Assembly (NCBI RefSeq): GCF_026810365.1
Contig: NZ_CP113948.1
Coordinates: 1,699,001-1,763,000 of the forward strand
DNA length: 64,000 bases
DNA from: Flavobacterium praedii
GTDB lineage: Bacteria; Bacteroidota; Bacteroidia; Flavobacteriales; Flavobacteriaceae
Direction of reading: 5' to 3'
A model generated the notes under the pieces. The model saw only the letters and a program-made list of their open reading frames with translations, was not told the origin of the DNA and did no database searches. The translations under genes and the position numbers were made by a program. Positions 19,260-29,000 of this stretch are shown one piece after another. How positions within the stretch are numbered: the first letter of the stretch is position 1; each line of letters begins with the position of its first letter.

Positions 19260-19291
19260 CTTTTTACAATTCATACTTCAAAAAATATTCC

Positions 19292-19522
19292 TTACTCATC
19301 ATCATTAGAACAACTGCCTAAATAATCACCATGAGCAAGATGTGCAGGCACTGCATTTGAGCTAACTACTATTTCATGTGCGTTACTTGGATTTCCTGGA
19401 GGAATATGACAGATAGTGACCCTATCGTTTGAAGAATTATCTTTCTTTTCATAAGAAGTAAACATAAATAAAAACAACAGTGCTCCCAATACCTTTCCGA
19501 TCATTAATAAATACCCTTTCAT
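19292..19522 (-). CDS. Small secreted protein with CHIPPGNP motif (76 aa)
   Basis: An N-terminal hydrophobic segment (LLMIGKVLGALLFLFMF) is followed by a short linker and a compact module: VTICHIPPGNPSNAHEIVVS, then AVPAHLAHGDYLGSC. The paired Cys and four His residues could hold a metal. I recognise this module as recurring in secreted Bacteroidota proteins, often as part of larger proteins, but know no function for it. Here it makes up nearly the whole mature protein. It lies alone, with a strong bidirectional hairpin after it. Confidence 0.7.
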   Translation of the reverse strand: MKGYLLMIGKVLGALLFLFMFTSYEKKDNSSNDRVTICHIPPGNPSNAHEIVVSSNAVPAHLAHGDYLGSCSNDDE

Positions 19523-19797
19523 AACAAACTGATTTATTGATTAATACATCACAAAGTTATCTTTTTTTATTAATATCATAAAAAACTTAACAACATAATT
19601 GTTCATATGTAATATTTTCCCGTTCAAATACAAAAAAATATTTATTTGTGTTTTTGGAAGTTATAAATAAATATTTCTTCTATGAACTTCTAAAAAAAAA
19701 TTTATTTCTAATTTTAATTTTTTAGGGGTCTACAATAATCCCTTTTTGCTTAATCCCCAACTTTTGGACCTGATCCTGACTTGATCTCTTTGTTCCA
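19523..19797. repeat. AT-rich gap with a 12-bp inverted repeat
   Basis: No gene is seen in this gap of about 300 bases. It contains a perfect inverted repeat, AAATATTTATTT at 19636-19647 and AAATAAATATTT at 19665-19676, with a 17-base spacer. It lacks the T-run of a terminator and may simply be an AT-rich palindrome upstream of the small secreted gene. Confidence 0.45.
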
Positions 19798-19829
19798 CAA
19801 AAAAAGCCTTGAATTTCTTCAAGGCTTTT
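19798..19829 (-). terminator. Terminator of the tRNA-His gene
   Basis: AAAAGCCTTGAA pairs with TTCAAGGCTTTT around a TTTC loop. On the minus strand it is followed by a T-run, directly after the tRNA 3' end. Confidence 0.85.
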
Positions 19830-19837
19830 GACTTTTG

Positions 19838-19912
19838 GGTGGATGACCGGGTTCGAACCGGCGACCCTCGGTACCACAAACCGATGCTCTAACCAGCTGA
19901 GCTACAACCACC
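19838..19912 (-). tRNA. tRNA-His (anticodon GTG)
   Basis: Read on the minus strand, the sequence folds as a cloverleaf. The D-arm is GCTC/GAGC. The anticodon stem is TCGGT/ACCGA with loop TTGTGGT, giving anticodon GTG at 19875-19877. The T-arm is GCCGG-TTCGAAC-CCGGT. The extra 5' G opposite C73, typical of tRNA-His, is present, and a complete CCA is not encoded. By eye the acceptor stem has one U-U mismatch at 5:68. The gene overlaps no supported protein gene and ends at its own hairpin. Confidence 0.93.
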
Positions 19913-19988
19913 ATTTGCGCTTAGCGGTTGCAAATATAGAACAAATGTTTACTTCTACAAACAAAAAATCAAAAAAAATTCAACAAAT

Positions 19989-20705
19989 TTACATTAAATC
20001 TCCTAAACTATTGACTACCAAATACCTTTCAACAGTAAAACCTTCGGCATGTTCTACTCCAGTTAACCTTCCTAAATCCCTAGAACGATAATTCAAGCTT
20101 TCCATAAAGTTTTTACTCGATATGGGTGACTCTGGCTCATTTGAGTTTGGATCATAAAACTGGGAGCGATAAGCTAAAATTGAATCCATTTTTTTATCCG
20201 TAAAACCACTTATATCTACAACAAAATCAGGTTCAATGTTCTTCCATTGCATATAATGGTATACCACTTTCGGTCGCCACGCTTTCTGCATCTCGCCATC
20301 AAGAACAGTTTCAATTTTCAACAAACCGGACAAAAAACAAGCATCCGAAACCAATTTACTCCCTTTTGCATGATCAATGTGTCTATCATCAATCGCATTG
20401 CATAACACAATGTCGGGTTGGTATTTTCGAATCATTTTTATAATTTCTAATTGGTGTTTTTCGTCATTAACAAAAAACCCATCTCGCATATTCAAATTCT
20501 CTCGAACAGAAACTCCTAAAATTTTGGCTGCGGCATTTGCTTCTTGATCTCGAATTTCAGCAGTTCCACGCGTTCCAAGCTCGCCTCGGGTCAAATCAAC
20601 AATTCCAACTGTTCTTCCCAAAGAAACTTCTTTTAGGATCGTACCAGCGCATCCCAATTCTACATCATCGGGATGTGCACCAAAAGCTAGTATATCTAAT
20701 TTCAT
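19989..20705 (-). CDS. bshB1: Bacillithiol biosynthesis deacetylase BshB1
   Basis: A 238-residue LmbE/PIG-L-type zinc deacetylase. The N-terminus reads MKLDILAFGAHPDDVELGCA, with zinc ligands His11 and Asp14, and a later DDRHIDHAKGS supplies the third His. TRGELGTRGTAEIRDQE and NMRDGFF are characteristic of BshB1, which removes the acetyl group from GlcNAc-malate in bacillithiol synthesis. It lies 80 bases downstream of menF in the same direction and may be co-transcribed with it, although the pathways differ. BshA and BshC are not in this window. Confidence 0.93.
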   Translation of the reverse strand: MKLDILAFGAHPDDVELGCAGTILKEVSLGRTVGIVDLTRGELGTRGTAEIRDQEANAAAKILGVSVRENLNMRDGFFVNDEKHQLEIIKMIRKYQPDIVLCNAIDDRHIDHAKGSKLVSDACFLSGLLKIETVLDGEMQKAWRPKVVYHYMQWKNIEPDFVVDISGFTDKKMDSILAYRSQFYDPNSNEPESPISSKNFMESLNYRSRDLGRLTGVEHAEGFTVERYLVVNSLGDLM

Positions 20706-20785
20706 CTGTTTTATTTTAATGTTAAAAAGAGAAAATTTAAAATCAATTCTCTATAATATTTTTTCTAAATTCTAAATTCCGCATT

Positions 20786-21862
20786 CTAAAGCCCCCTCTT
20801 CATTGTCATTGACTTGTTTAGACTTTCCTCCCATTCTTTTTCGGGAATACTATCTTTGGTAATACCGCAACCCATAAATAAATTGACCTTTGTTATGCTG
20901 TTTACCAAATTAGTCTCAATTTCCATACAACGCAAATTCACAAACAAATCAGAACTGTTTTCATTTATTGAAGAACTACTATTCATTTCCCCTAAAAAAC
21001 CAGTATAAAACCTCCGATCGTAAGGTTCATTATCCAAAATGAATTTTTTCGACTCAGCTTTCGGCAAACCACAAACGGCGGGAGTTGGATGTAATAAAGC
21101 AATCACTTCTTTCAAATTTCGGACAGAATTTAATGCTCCCGAAATATCCGTTTTTATATGCCAAATGCTCCCTGCTTTTAAACTATATGGATTTGAAATC
21201 TGAATTGATTTTGAAACCTTTCTCAATTCAGAAACAATAAAATCTGTTACAAATTGTTGCTCTTGTTTTTCTTTATTTTGCCAAACTACTTCTTCATTAC
21301 CAATACTTTTTTGCGTGCCTGCCAAAGCCATAGTTTCAAAAAAAGCACCTTTTACTTTGATCAATTGCTCTGGTGTAGCGCCCATCCACAATCCTACTTT
21401 AGGATGATAAAAACAATAAACAAAAGTCGCTGGATACAATTGAACAAAATTTTCAAAAGTCGAAACCAAATCAAAATCAAATATGTCAATACTTTCTTTT
21501 CGGGACAAAACAACTTTTTGAAAAACATCATTCTGTATTTCTTCAATTCCTTTGTTTACTAATGCTTCAAAATCTTGTTTTACAATTTTATCTGGAGTAA
21601 CAAACTTCATTTCAATTTCCGAAAACTCCTTTTTATCAATAATAAAATATTCTATAACAGAATTTTCTTCTAGGATTATATATTTTTCATTCCCATCAAA
21701 AGGAGCAAAAACAAAACCTTTCTCCGTAAAATCGATAATTTCACTTAAAACATCATTTTGCTGAAACATACCAATTACAGTATCTGAATTGGGTTTGCAA
21801 TACATAGCAAATGGAAGTTTTTGCTCTAGTTGTAGAATTACTTTTTCAAAAAAATCATTCAT
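20786..21862 (-). CDS. menF: Isochorismate synthase
   Basis: 358 residues of the chorismate-binding family. Visible conserved stretches are KVVLSRKESI, PATFVYCFYHPKVGLWMGAT, PEQLIKV, MALAGTQ, HPTPAVCGLPK, and the C-terminal RFYTGFLGEM and FMGCGITKDS. It converts chorismate to isochorismate with Mg2+. The length matches short MenF/EntC proteins. A hot-dog thioesterase gene of the MenI type lies two bases upstream, which favours menaquinone synthesis over siderophore synthesis. The remaining men genes are not seen here. Confidence 0.88.
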   Translation of the reverse strand: MNDFFEKVILQLEQKLPFAMYCKPNSDTVIGMFQQNDVLSEIIDFTEKGFVFAPFDGNEKYIILEENSVIEYFIIDKKEFSEIEMKFVTPDKIVKQDFEALVNKGIEEIQNDVFQKVVLSRKESIDIFDFDLVSTFENFVQLYPATFVYCFYHPKVGLWMGATPEQLIKVKGAFFETMALAGTQKSIGNEEVVWQNKEKQEQQFVTDFIVSELRKVSKSIQISNPYSLKAGSIWHIKTDISGALNSVRNLKEVIALLHPTPAVCGLPKAESKKFILDNEPYDRRFYTGFLGEMNSSSSINENSSDLFVNLRCMEIETNLVNSITKVNLFMGCGITKDSIPEKEWEESLNKSMTMKRGL

Positions 21863-21864
21863 AA

Positions 21865-22293
21865 TTACTTAGTCTCTCGTGTCAAAACCATATTCGTCAA
21901 TTTGCAAAGTGAAATTAAATTTCCCGCTTCATCCGTGATTTTAATTTCCCAAAGATGCAAACTTCGTCCTTTATGAATGATACGCGCTGTCCCAAAAACA
22001 ACACCTTCACGAATACTCTTCAAATGGTTAGCCGAAATCTCAATACCACGCACTTCTTGATTTTTATCATTAATAAAAAAATGGGATGCAGCACTTCCCA
22101 CACTTTCTGCCAGCGCCACTGAAGCGCCTCCATGCAATAATCCCATAGGTTGATGAACAGCCGAATCAACAGGCATCTTGGCAACAAGAAATCCCTCTCC
22201 TGCATCTATAAACTCGATTTTAAGCGTTTCCATCAAAGTGTTCTTGGAAAAGGCATTGCAATATTCGAGCATTTTATCTTTGTCTATTACCAT
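21865..22293 (-). CDS. menI: Hot-dog thioesterase, probable DHNA-CoA hydrolase
   Basis: 142 residues with the PaaI/MenI hot-dog signature HQPMGLLHGGASVALAESVG, containing the general-base Glu in the central helix. GIEISANHLKSIREGVVFGT is the second conserved block. MenI hydrolyses 1,4-dihydroxy-2-naphthoyl-CoA in menaquinone synthesis. The assignment rests on the tight operon with menF (two-base gap). PaaI-type phenylacetate thioesterases have the same motif and are the main alternative. Confidence 0.8.
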   Translation of the reverse strand: MVIDKDKMLEYCNAFSKNTLMETLKIEFIDAGEGFLVAKMPVDSAVHQPMGLLHGGASVALAESVGSAASHFFINDKNQEVRGIEISANHLKSIREGVVFGTARIIHKGRSLHLWEIKITDEAGNLISLCKLTNMVLTRETK

Positions 22294-22410
22294 ATCTTGA
22301 ATTTAAAGAATGTAAAATTACGCTAATTTGATAATTCAAAAAAGAAATAAATGGAATGCTAAAGAAACTAAAAATCTATTTTATTGCTATTTTTACAAAA
22401 AATAAAAATT

Positions 22411-23943
22411 ATGCGCCACATCACCTTGCTTTTTTTAATTGGAATCCTATTCTCTTTCTGCTCTTGTCGCTCTGATTTTGAAACCATTCCAAGTTCTGGT
22501 GATTTGACTTTTTCTAAAGATACTGTTTATTTAGACACCGTTTTTACTAATTTGAGTTCAAGCACCTTTACCCTCAAAGTTTATAACCATTCCAAAAATG
22601 ACATCAATATTCCCCTTATTAAATTCGGTAAAGGATTAAACTCAAAGTATCGGATGAGTGTTGATGGCGCACAAGGTAATCAAGGCAAAATATTTGAAAA
22701 TGTTACGTTGTTAGCCAAAGACAGTTTGTATATTTTTATAGAAACCACTGTAGAGAGTGACAACACTACCCCTTCTGAGTTTTTATACACAGATCAAATC
22801 GAATTTGATGGAGGCACTAATCTTCAAAAGGTAGAATTAGTAACTTTAGTTCAAGATGCTATTTTATTATACCCCAACCGTAATTCAGATGGTACAACAG
22901 AAACGCTACCGAATGGAAATGAAAAAATAAACGGTTTTTATCTGGACAAAAACGATCCCATTCATGGCAATGAACTCCTTTTTACCAATAAAAAAGCCTA
23001 TGTAATTTATGGTTATGCTGCAGTACCAGAGGGAGAAACAGTAACTTTTGAACCCGGTGCAAGAGTTTATTTTCATGCCGATTCTGGGCTAATTGTCCCA
23101 AAAAATGCTTCAATTGAGATCAACGGAACCAATTCAACTACAGATAAACTGGAAAATGAAATCATTTTTAGCAATGATCGTCAGCAACCTGATTTTGCTT
23201 ATATACCAGGCCAGTGGGGAACAATTTGGTTACAAAATGGAAGCACCAATAACAAAATCCAAAATCTTACACTAAAAAATGCAACAGTTGGATTATTAAT
23301 CGACGGTAATAATGGCAGCACTACTTCTATAAAAAATACACAAATTTACAATTGTACACATTATGGAATTCAAGCCAAAAATGCTTTAATTGAAGCCGAA
23401 AATATCGTCATTAATTATACTGGGCAAGCAAGTTTGGCCTGTACGTATGGAGGGAATTACAAATTTACCCACAGCACTTTCAACAACGACTGGTCTAGTC
23501 CAGAACAAGTTGCATTATACATTAGCAATTATAATACTGGAGCAACTCCCGAGACAAAAGACCTTAATCAAGCAACTTTCAACAATTGCATTATTTATGG
23601 CTCTTTTTCTAACGAACTTCTTTTGGATAAAAAAACAGGAGCTGCTTTTGAATATCAATTCAACAATTGCTTGATTAAATTCAACAATACCAACAATAAA
23701 TATACAAAAGACGCAGATTATCAATTCGATACAGATCCGATTCATTACAATGCAATAATCCTCAATAAAGACCCAAAATTCTTTAATTCAAATATTAATA
23801 ATTTTAACATAGACAATACTTCTTCCGCTTTCGCAAAAGGAAATTCGACGTATTTAGTTCCACTAGATATTATTGGAATTACAAGGGTTCTACCACCAGA
23901 TTTAGGAGCATATCAAAGCAAACCCTTTCCTAAATCAAAATAG
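22411..23943 (+). CDS. Secreted lipoprotein, likely parallel beta-helix
   Basis: The ATG at 22411 is preferred to an in-frame TTG at 22384 because the lipoprotein signal starts there (MRHITLLFLIGILFSFCSC). The 510-residue product has an N-terminal domain with SGDLTFSKDTVYLDTVFTN, of a type that often precedes beta-helices in this group. From about residue 195 a repetitive region is rich in Asn and Gly (YVIYGYAAVPEGETVTFEPG, then IQNLTLKNATVGLLIDG and IKNTQIYNCTHYGIQAKNA), as in right-handed parallel beta-helices. No catalytic residues were recognised. Function unknown, probably cell-surface. Confidence 0.75.
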   Translation: MRHITLLFLIGILFSFCSCRSDFETIPSSGDLTFSKDTVYLDTVFTNLSSSTFTLKVYNHSKNDINIPLIKFGKGLNSKYRMSVDGAQGNQGKIFENVTLLAKDSLYIFIETTVESDNTTPSEFLYTDQIEFDGGTNLQKVELVTLVQDAILLYPNRNSDGTTETLPNGNEKINGFYLDKNDPIHGNELLFTNKKAYVIYGYAAVPEGETVTFEPGARVYFHADSGLIVPKNASIEINGTNSTTDKLENEIIFSNDRQQPDFAYIPGQWGTIWLQNGSTNNKIQNLTLKNATVGLLIDGNNGSTTSIKNTQIYNCTHYGIQAKNALIEAENIVINYTGQASLACTYGGNYKFTHSTFNNDWSSPEQVALYISNYNTGATPETKDLNQATFNNCIIYGSFSNELLLDKKTGAAFEYQFNNCLIKFNNTNNKYTKDADYQFDTDPIHYNAIILNKDPKFFNSNINNFNIDNTSSAFAKGNSTYLVPLDIIGITRVLPPDLGAYQSKPFPKSK

Positions 23944-24050
23944 TTAAAAAAGATTCATTGACAATAAACCCTTAATAATCTTATTTAAAAAAATCAGAAA
24001 AAACATAATTTTATTACCTTTTCTTAACCTTTTATAATACAAAAAATTAT

Positions 24051-24058
24051 ATTTTTGT
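24051..24058 (+). promoter_or_regulatory. Candidate -7 element for the endonuclease gene
   Basis: TATTTTTG matches TAnnTTTG, 77 bases before the ATG at 24136. A short palindrome, CCTGACAATCAGG, lies in the leader. No -33 box was seen. Confidence 0.35.
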
Positions 24059-24135
24059 TTTTGAAAAACAAATACTAACCTGACAATCAGGCTTATATTT
24101 ATTACCACAACACTAATAACCTAATTTTTTAAATT

Positions 24136-25983
24136 ATGAAAAAAATTTACTCTTTATTATTTTTATTGTCCTTTGCTATAGGAATTGCGCAGATTCCAAG
24201 TGGTTATTACACAACGGCAACTGGTACAGGCTATACTCTAAAAACCCAACTTTACAATATCATTAAAGGGCATACTGATAATGGTTATGCAGGTTTATAT
24301 ACTACTTATCAAAGTTCTGATATTGATAATTTTTATGAAAATGACGGAACAATTTTAGATATGTACTCCGAGAAACCATCTGCAACAGATCCGTACAATT
24401 ACACTTCGGGATCTACTCAAAGATGCGGAACCTATTCTACCGAAGGTGATTGTTACAACAGAGAGCATATCATACCGCAATCCGTATTTAATTCGGCTAC
24501 TCCAATGGTATCTGATGCCCATTTTATTACACCAACAGACGGAAAAGTAAACGGACAACGTTCCAATTACCCGCATGGAACAGTAGCAACAGCGACATGG
24601 ACATCTTTAAACGGAAGTAAACTAGGTTCAAGCTCGGTTTCTGGATATACTGGTACTGTTTTTGAACCGATAAATGAATTCAAAGGTGATATTGCTAGAA
24701 TGTATTTCTATTTTGCAACACGTTATGAAAATACGGTTTCTGGATATTCTTATGCCATGTTTAACGGAACATCTAATCAGGTATTCACAACTGCATTTCT
24801 AAATTTACTTTTAACTTGGAACGCACAAGACCCTGTAAGTGCAAGAGAAATTGCAAGAAATAATGCCATTTACACCAAACAAAACAACAGAAACCCTTAT
24901 ATTGACCACCCAGAATACGTTCAAGCTATTTGGGGAGGAACTACTCCAGTTTCAGACACACAAGCGCCAACAACACCATCAAGTTTAGCAGTCACTACCA
25001 AAACAGCAACTTCGGTTTCATTAAGTTGGACTGCTTCTACAGATAATGTTGGAGTAGCCAGTTATGATGTTTATATGAATTCTGTTTTGAAAACGACTGT
25101 TGCCACATCAACTGCAACCATTTCAGGACTAACAGCCTCAACAGCTTATTCTTTTTACATAAAAGCAAAAGATGCAGCAGGAAATACATCAGCATCTAGC
25201 AATACCGTATCTGCAACTACAAACAGCAGTGGAGGAACTGGAACAGAATTACTTTTCTCTGAATATATTGAAGGTTCGTCCAATAACAAAGCATTAGAAA
25301 TTGCAAATAATACTGGAGCCTCTGTTAATTTATCTGTTTATTCCGTTAAAAAACAAACCAATGGAGCTGGAGCTTGGAGTACAGGTTTAGCTTTATCTGG
25401 CACATTAAATAGTGGCAGTAAATTTACTATTGTTAACAGTTCAATTGCCTCAAGTTGTTATTCAATAAGTTTAGCCAATATTTCTACAGCAGCAACCGAA
25501 TTAACTTTTAATGGAAACGATGCAGTAGGCTTATTCAAAAATGGAGTGCTTATTGACGTTATTGGAACTTTCAATGGTGGAACCGCAAACTTTGCAGCCG
25601 ATGTTACTTTGAGAAGAAAATCAACTGTTACTTCACCGAGCACTACATTTAATTTATCTACTCAATGGGATTCATTTACTACAGATACTTGCACTAATCT
25701 TGGCAGCAAAATAAGCACCAAAGTAACAAAAGAGGAAATTGTTACAGAAGCCAATGGAATCGCTTTATACCCGAATCCTTCAAATGGTGAATTCACCGTT
25801 TCCTATACCAATTCTAACAAAACTTATGCTATCGAAATATTTTCAATGTTAGGTCAAACTGTTTATAGTAAAGAAAATATAAAGCAATCTTCAGTACAAA
25901 TAAGCAATCTTCCAAAAGGAATTTATCTCGTTAAAATTACCGACGATTCTAAAACAACCAATAAAAAGATAATAATCAACTAA
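24136..25983 (+). CDS. Type IX-secreted endonuclease I with FnIII and lamin-tail domains
   Basis: 615 residues. After a signal peptide (KKIYSLLFLLSFAIGIAQ), residues 20-270 are an endonuclease I (EndA/NucM) domain with the metal-finger core CYNREHIIPQSVFNS (His111), SDAHFITPTDGKVNGQRSNY and NRNPYIDHPEYVQAIWG. Residues 275-362 are a fibronectin type III domain (SVSLSWTASTDNVGVASYDV). Residues 365-510 resemble a lamin-tail domain (LLFSEYIEGSSNNKALEIAN). The last 75 residues are a type-A T9SS sorting tail (LYPNPSNGEFTVSY and LPKGIYLVKI). It probably degrades extracellular DNA or RNA for nutrients. Confidence 0.92.
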   Translation: MKKIYSLLFLLSFAIGIAQIPSGYYTTATGTGYTLKTQLYNIIKGHTDNGYAGLYTTYQSSDIDNFYENDGTILDMYSEKPSATDPYNYTSGSTQRCGTYSTEGDCYNREHIIPQSVFNSATPMVSDAHFITPTDGKVNGQRSNYPHGTVATATWTSLNGSKLGSSSVSGYTGTVFEPINEFKGDIARMYFYFATRYENTVSGYSYAMFNGTSNQVFTTAFLNLLLTWNAQDPVSAREIARNNAIYTKQNNRNPYIDHPEYVQAIWGGTTPVSDTQAPTTPSSLAVTTKTATSVSLSWTASTDNVGVASYDVYMNSVLKTTVATSTATISGLTASTAYSFYIKAKDAAGNTSASSNTVSATTNSSGGTGTELLFSEYIEGSSNNKALEIANNTGASVNLSVYSVKKQTNGAGAWSTGLALSGTLNSGSKFTIVNSSIASSCYSISLANISTAATELTFNGNDAVGLFKNGVLIDVIGTFNGGTANFAADVTLRRKSTVTSPSTTFNLSTQWDSFTTDTCTNLGSKISTKVTKEEIVTEANGIALYPNPSNGEFTVSYTNSNKTYAIEIFSMLGQTVYSKENIKQSSVQISNLPKGIYLVKITDDSKTTNKKIIIN

Positions 25984-26001
25984 TTATAAATTTAGCATCT
26001 T

Positions 26002-26034
26002 AAAAAAAAGCGACACAATTGTCGCTTTTTTTTT
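26002..26034 (+). terminator. Terminator of the endonuclease gene
   Basis: AAAAGCGACA pairs with TGTCGCTTTT around the loop CAAT and is followed by a long T-run. Confidence 0.88.
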
Positions 26035-26058
26035 ATTCCTTTTTTAATCTTAATTAAC

Positions 26059-26066
26059 TAAATTTG
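26059..26066 (+). promoter_or_regulatory. -7 element for purL
   Basis: TAAATTTG matches TAnnTTTG exactly, 29 bases before the purL ATG and right after the preceding terminator. Confidence 0.5.
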
Positions 26067-26095
26067 CACCTTTCAATACAACAAACTACACAACA

Positions 26096-29000
26096 ATGAT
26101 TCATTTCTTTGAAAACCAAAGCAAAACTGTTTTTGCAGTACATACGCAAAACGAAATTTCGGCTCAAGATATTTCAAAACTCAACTGGCTTTTTGCCGAC
26201 TCCAATAAAATAGAAAAATCCGTTTTGTCGGATTTTTTTGTTGGACCTCGTGCCACTATGATAACACCTTGGAGTACCAATGCAGTAGAAATTACCCAAA
26301 ATATGGGAATTTCTGGAATCATTCGTATTGAAGAATTCCAAAGAGTTACGGCAGATTTCCATGATTTTGACCCTATGCTTTCGCAAAAATACACCGAGTT
26401 GAATCAAGATATTTTTACCATACACATTCAACCCGAAGCGATTTTAGATATTGATGACATTGCTGCCTACAACCAATCCGAAGGGTTATCGCTGAGTGCT
26501 GAAGAAGTAGAATATTTAGATAATTTAGCAACAAAATTAGGTAGAAAGTTAACCGATTCGGAAATTTTCGCCTTTTCACAAGCCAATTCAGAACATTGTC
26601 GCCACAAGATTTTCAATGGAACTTTTATAATTGATGGTGTAGAAAAAGAAACATCTCTTTTTAAATTAATCAAAAAAACATCTCAAGAAAACCCTAACGA
26701 TATTGTTTCGGCATACAAAGACAACGTAGCTTTTGTAAAAGGACCAAGAGTACAACAATTTGCTCCAAAAACTGCCGACAAACCTGACTTTTATGAAATA
26801 AAAGAATTTGATTCGGTAATATCTTTAAAAGCTGAAACACATAATTTCCCAACAACAGTGGAGCCTTTCAACGGAGCTGCAACTGGATCGGGAGGAGAAA
26901 TTCGTGACCGTTTAGCAGGTGGACAAGGTTCATTACCAATGGCAGGAACTGCTGTTTACATGACTTCCTATTCTCGTTTAGAAGAAAATCGTCCTTGGGA
27001 AGATGCTGTAGCCGAAAGAAAATGGTTGTATCAAACTCCAATGGACATCTTGATAAAAGCTTCGAATGGAGCTTCAGATTTTGGAAATAAATTTGGGCAA
27101 CCGCTTATTACCGGTTCGGTTTTGACTTTCGAACACGAAGAAAACAACCGCAAAATTGGTTACGACAAAGTAATCATGCAAGCAGGTGGAATTGGTTACG
27201 GAAAATTAGATCAAGCTATAAAAAAGAAACCACAAGAAGGAGACAAAATTGTTATTCTTGGTGGAGAAAATTATAGAATCGGAATGGGTGGAGCAGCAGT
27301 TTCCTCAGCTGATACTGGAGCTTTTGGTTCTGGAATCGAATTGAATGCTGTACAACGTTCCAACCCGGAAATGCAAAAACGTGCTGCCAACGCCATTCGT
27401 GGTTTGGTAGAAAGCGATAATAATCCAATTGTTTCTATTCACGATCACGGAGCTGGAGGACACTTAAACTGTCTTTCGGAATTGGTTGAAGAAACTGGAG
27501 GATTAATTGATTTGGACAAATTACCTGTTGGTGACCCTACCCTTTCGGCAAAAGAAATTATTGGTAACGAATCTCAAGAAAGAATGGGATTGGTAATTGG
27601 ACAAAAAGATATCGATATTTTACAACGAATTGCAGATAGAGAACGCTCGCCAATGTATCAAGTGGGTGACGTAACTGGTGACCACCGTTTTACTTTCGAG
27701 TCAAAAACTACAGGTTTGAAACCAATGGACTATGCTTTGGAAGATTTCTTCGGAAGTTCTCCAAAAACAGTTATGACCGATACCACTATCGATTACAACT
27801 ATGGTGGTTTAACGTATGATAAAAACAATATTGGCACCTATTTAGAGCAAGTTTTACAACTGGAAGCCGTTGCCTGTAAAGACTGGTTAACGAACAAAGT
27901 AGACCGTTGTGTAGGTGGAAAAGTAGCCAAACAACAATGTGCTGGTCCTTTGCAATTGCCATTGAATAATTGTGGTGTTGTGGCATTAGATTATCTAGGG
28001 ATAGAAGGAATTGCAACCTCAATTGGACACTCTCCTATTGCATCTTTGATTGACCCAGTTGCTGGAACAAGAACAGCAATTGCCGAATCCTTGTCTAATA
28101 TTGTTTGGGCTCCTATAAAAGACGGAATGAAAGGAATTTCTCTTTCGGCCAACTGGATGTGGGCTTGTAAAAACGAAGGAGAAGATGCTCGTTTGTATGC
28201 TGCTGTTGAAGCGTGTTCGGATTTTGCAATCGAATTAGGAATCAATATCCCAACTGGAAAAGATTCGCTTTCGATGAAACAAAAATATCCAAACGACGAA
28301 GTTATTGCACCGGGAACGGTAATAATTTCTGCAGGTGGAAATTGTATCAATATCAGAAAAGTAGTGGAGCCTGTTTTGCAAAAAGACGGAGGTTCTATTT
28401 ATTATATCAATTTGTCCCAAGACGACTTTAAACTAGGAGGTTCTTCTTTGGCACAAACATTGAATGTTATTGGAAACGATGCTCCTACAATTAAAGACGC
28501 TGCTTTCTTCAAAAATGCATTCAACACATTACAAGAATTGATTTTAGACAATCAAATCTTGGCAGGACACGATATCGGAAGCGGTGGTTTGATTACTACT
28601 TTATTAGAAATGTGTTTTGCAGATGTGAATTTGGGAGCTAAAATTGATTTCTCTGTTTTTGAAGAAAAAGACATTATCAAATATCTTTTTGCCGAAAACA
28701 TTGCAGTAGTTTTCCAAGCCAAATCAGACGAAACTGTTGAAGCTAAATTAAAAGCAAATGGCGTTTCTTTCTTCAAATTAGGAACTGCAATATCCGAAGC
28801 TACTTTAGACTTTGGCCCTTGTAAATTAGACATTGCCAAATACAGAGATATCTGGTTTAAAACTTCTTTCTTATTAGACCAAAAACAAGCCAAAAACGGA
28901 ACTGCCCAAGCGCGATTCGATAATTACAAAAATCAAGCATTAAACTATACTTTCCCTGCACACTTTACGGGTAAAGCACCAGTAATAGATAATTCAAAAC

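Noticed and set aside
19828..20091. 87-codon plus-strand frame
   Set aside because: It runs antisense across tRNA-His and into the end of bshB1. Its start is the complement of the tRNA acceptor region.
27786..28431. Several antisense and out-of-frame reading frames inside purL
   Set aside because: Shadows of a strongly conserved enzyme gene, with no start context or domain.
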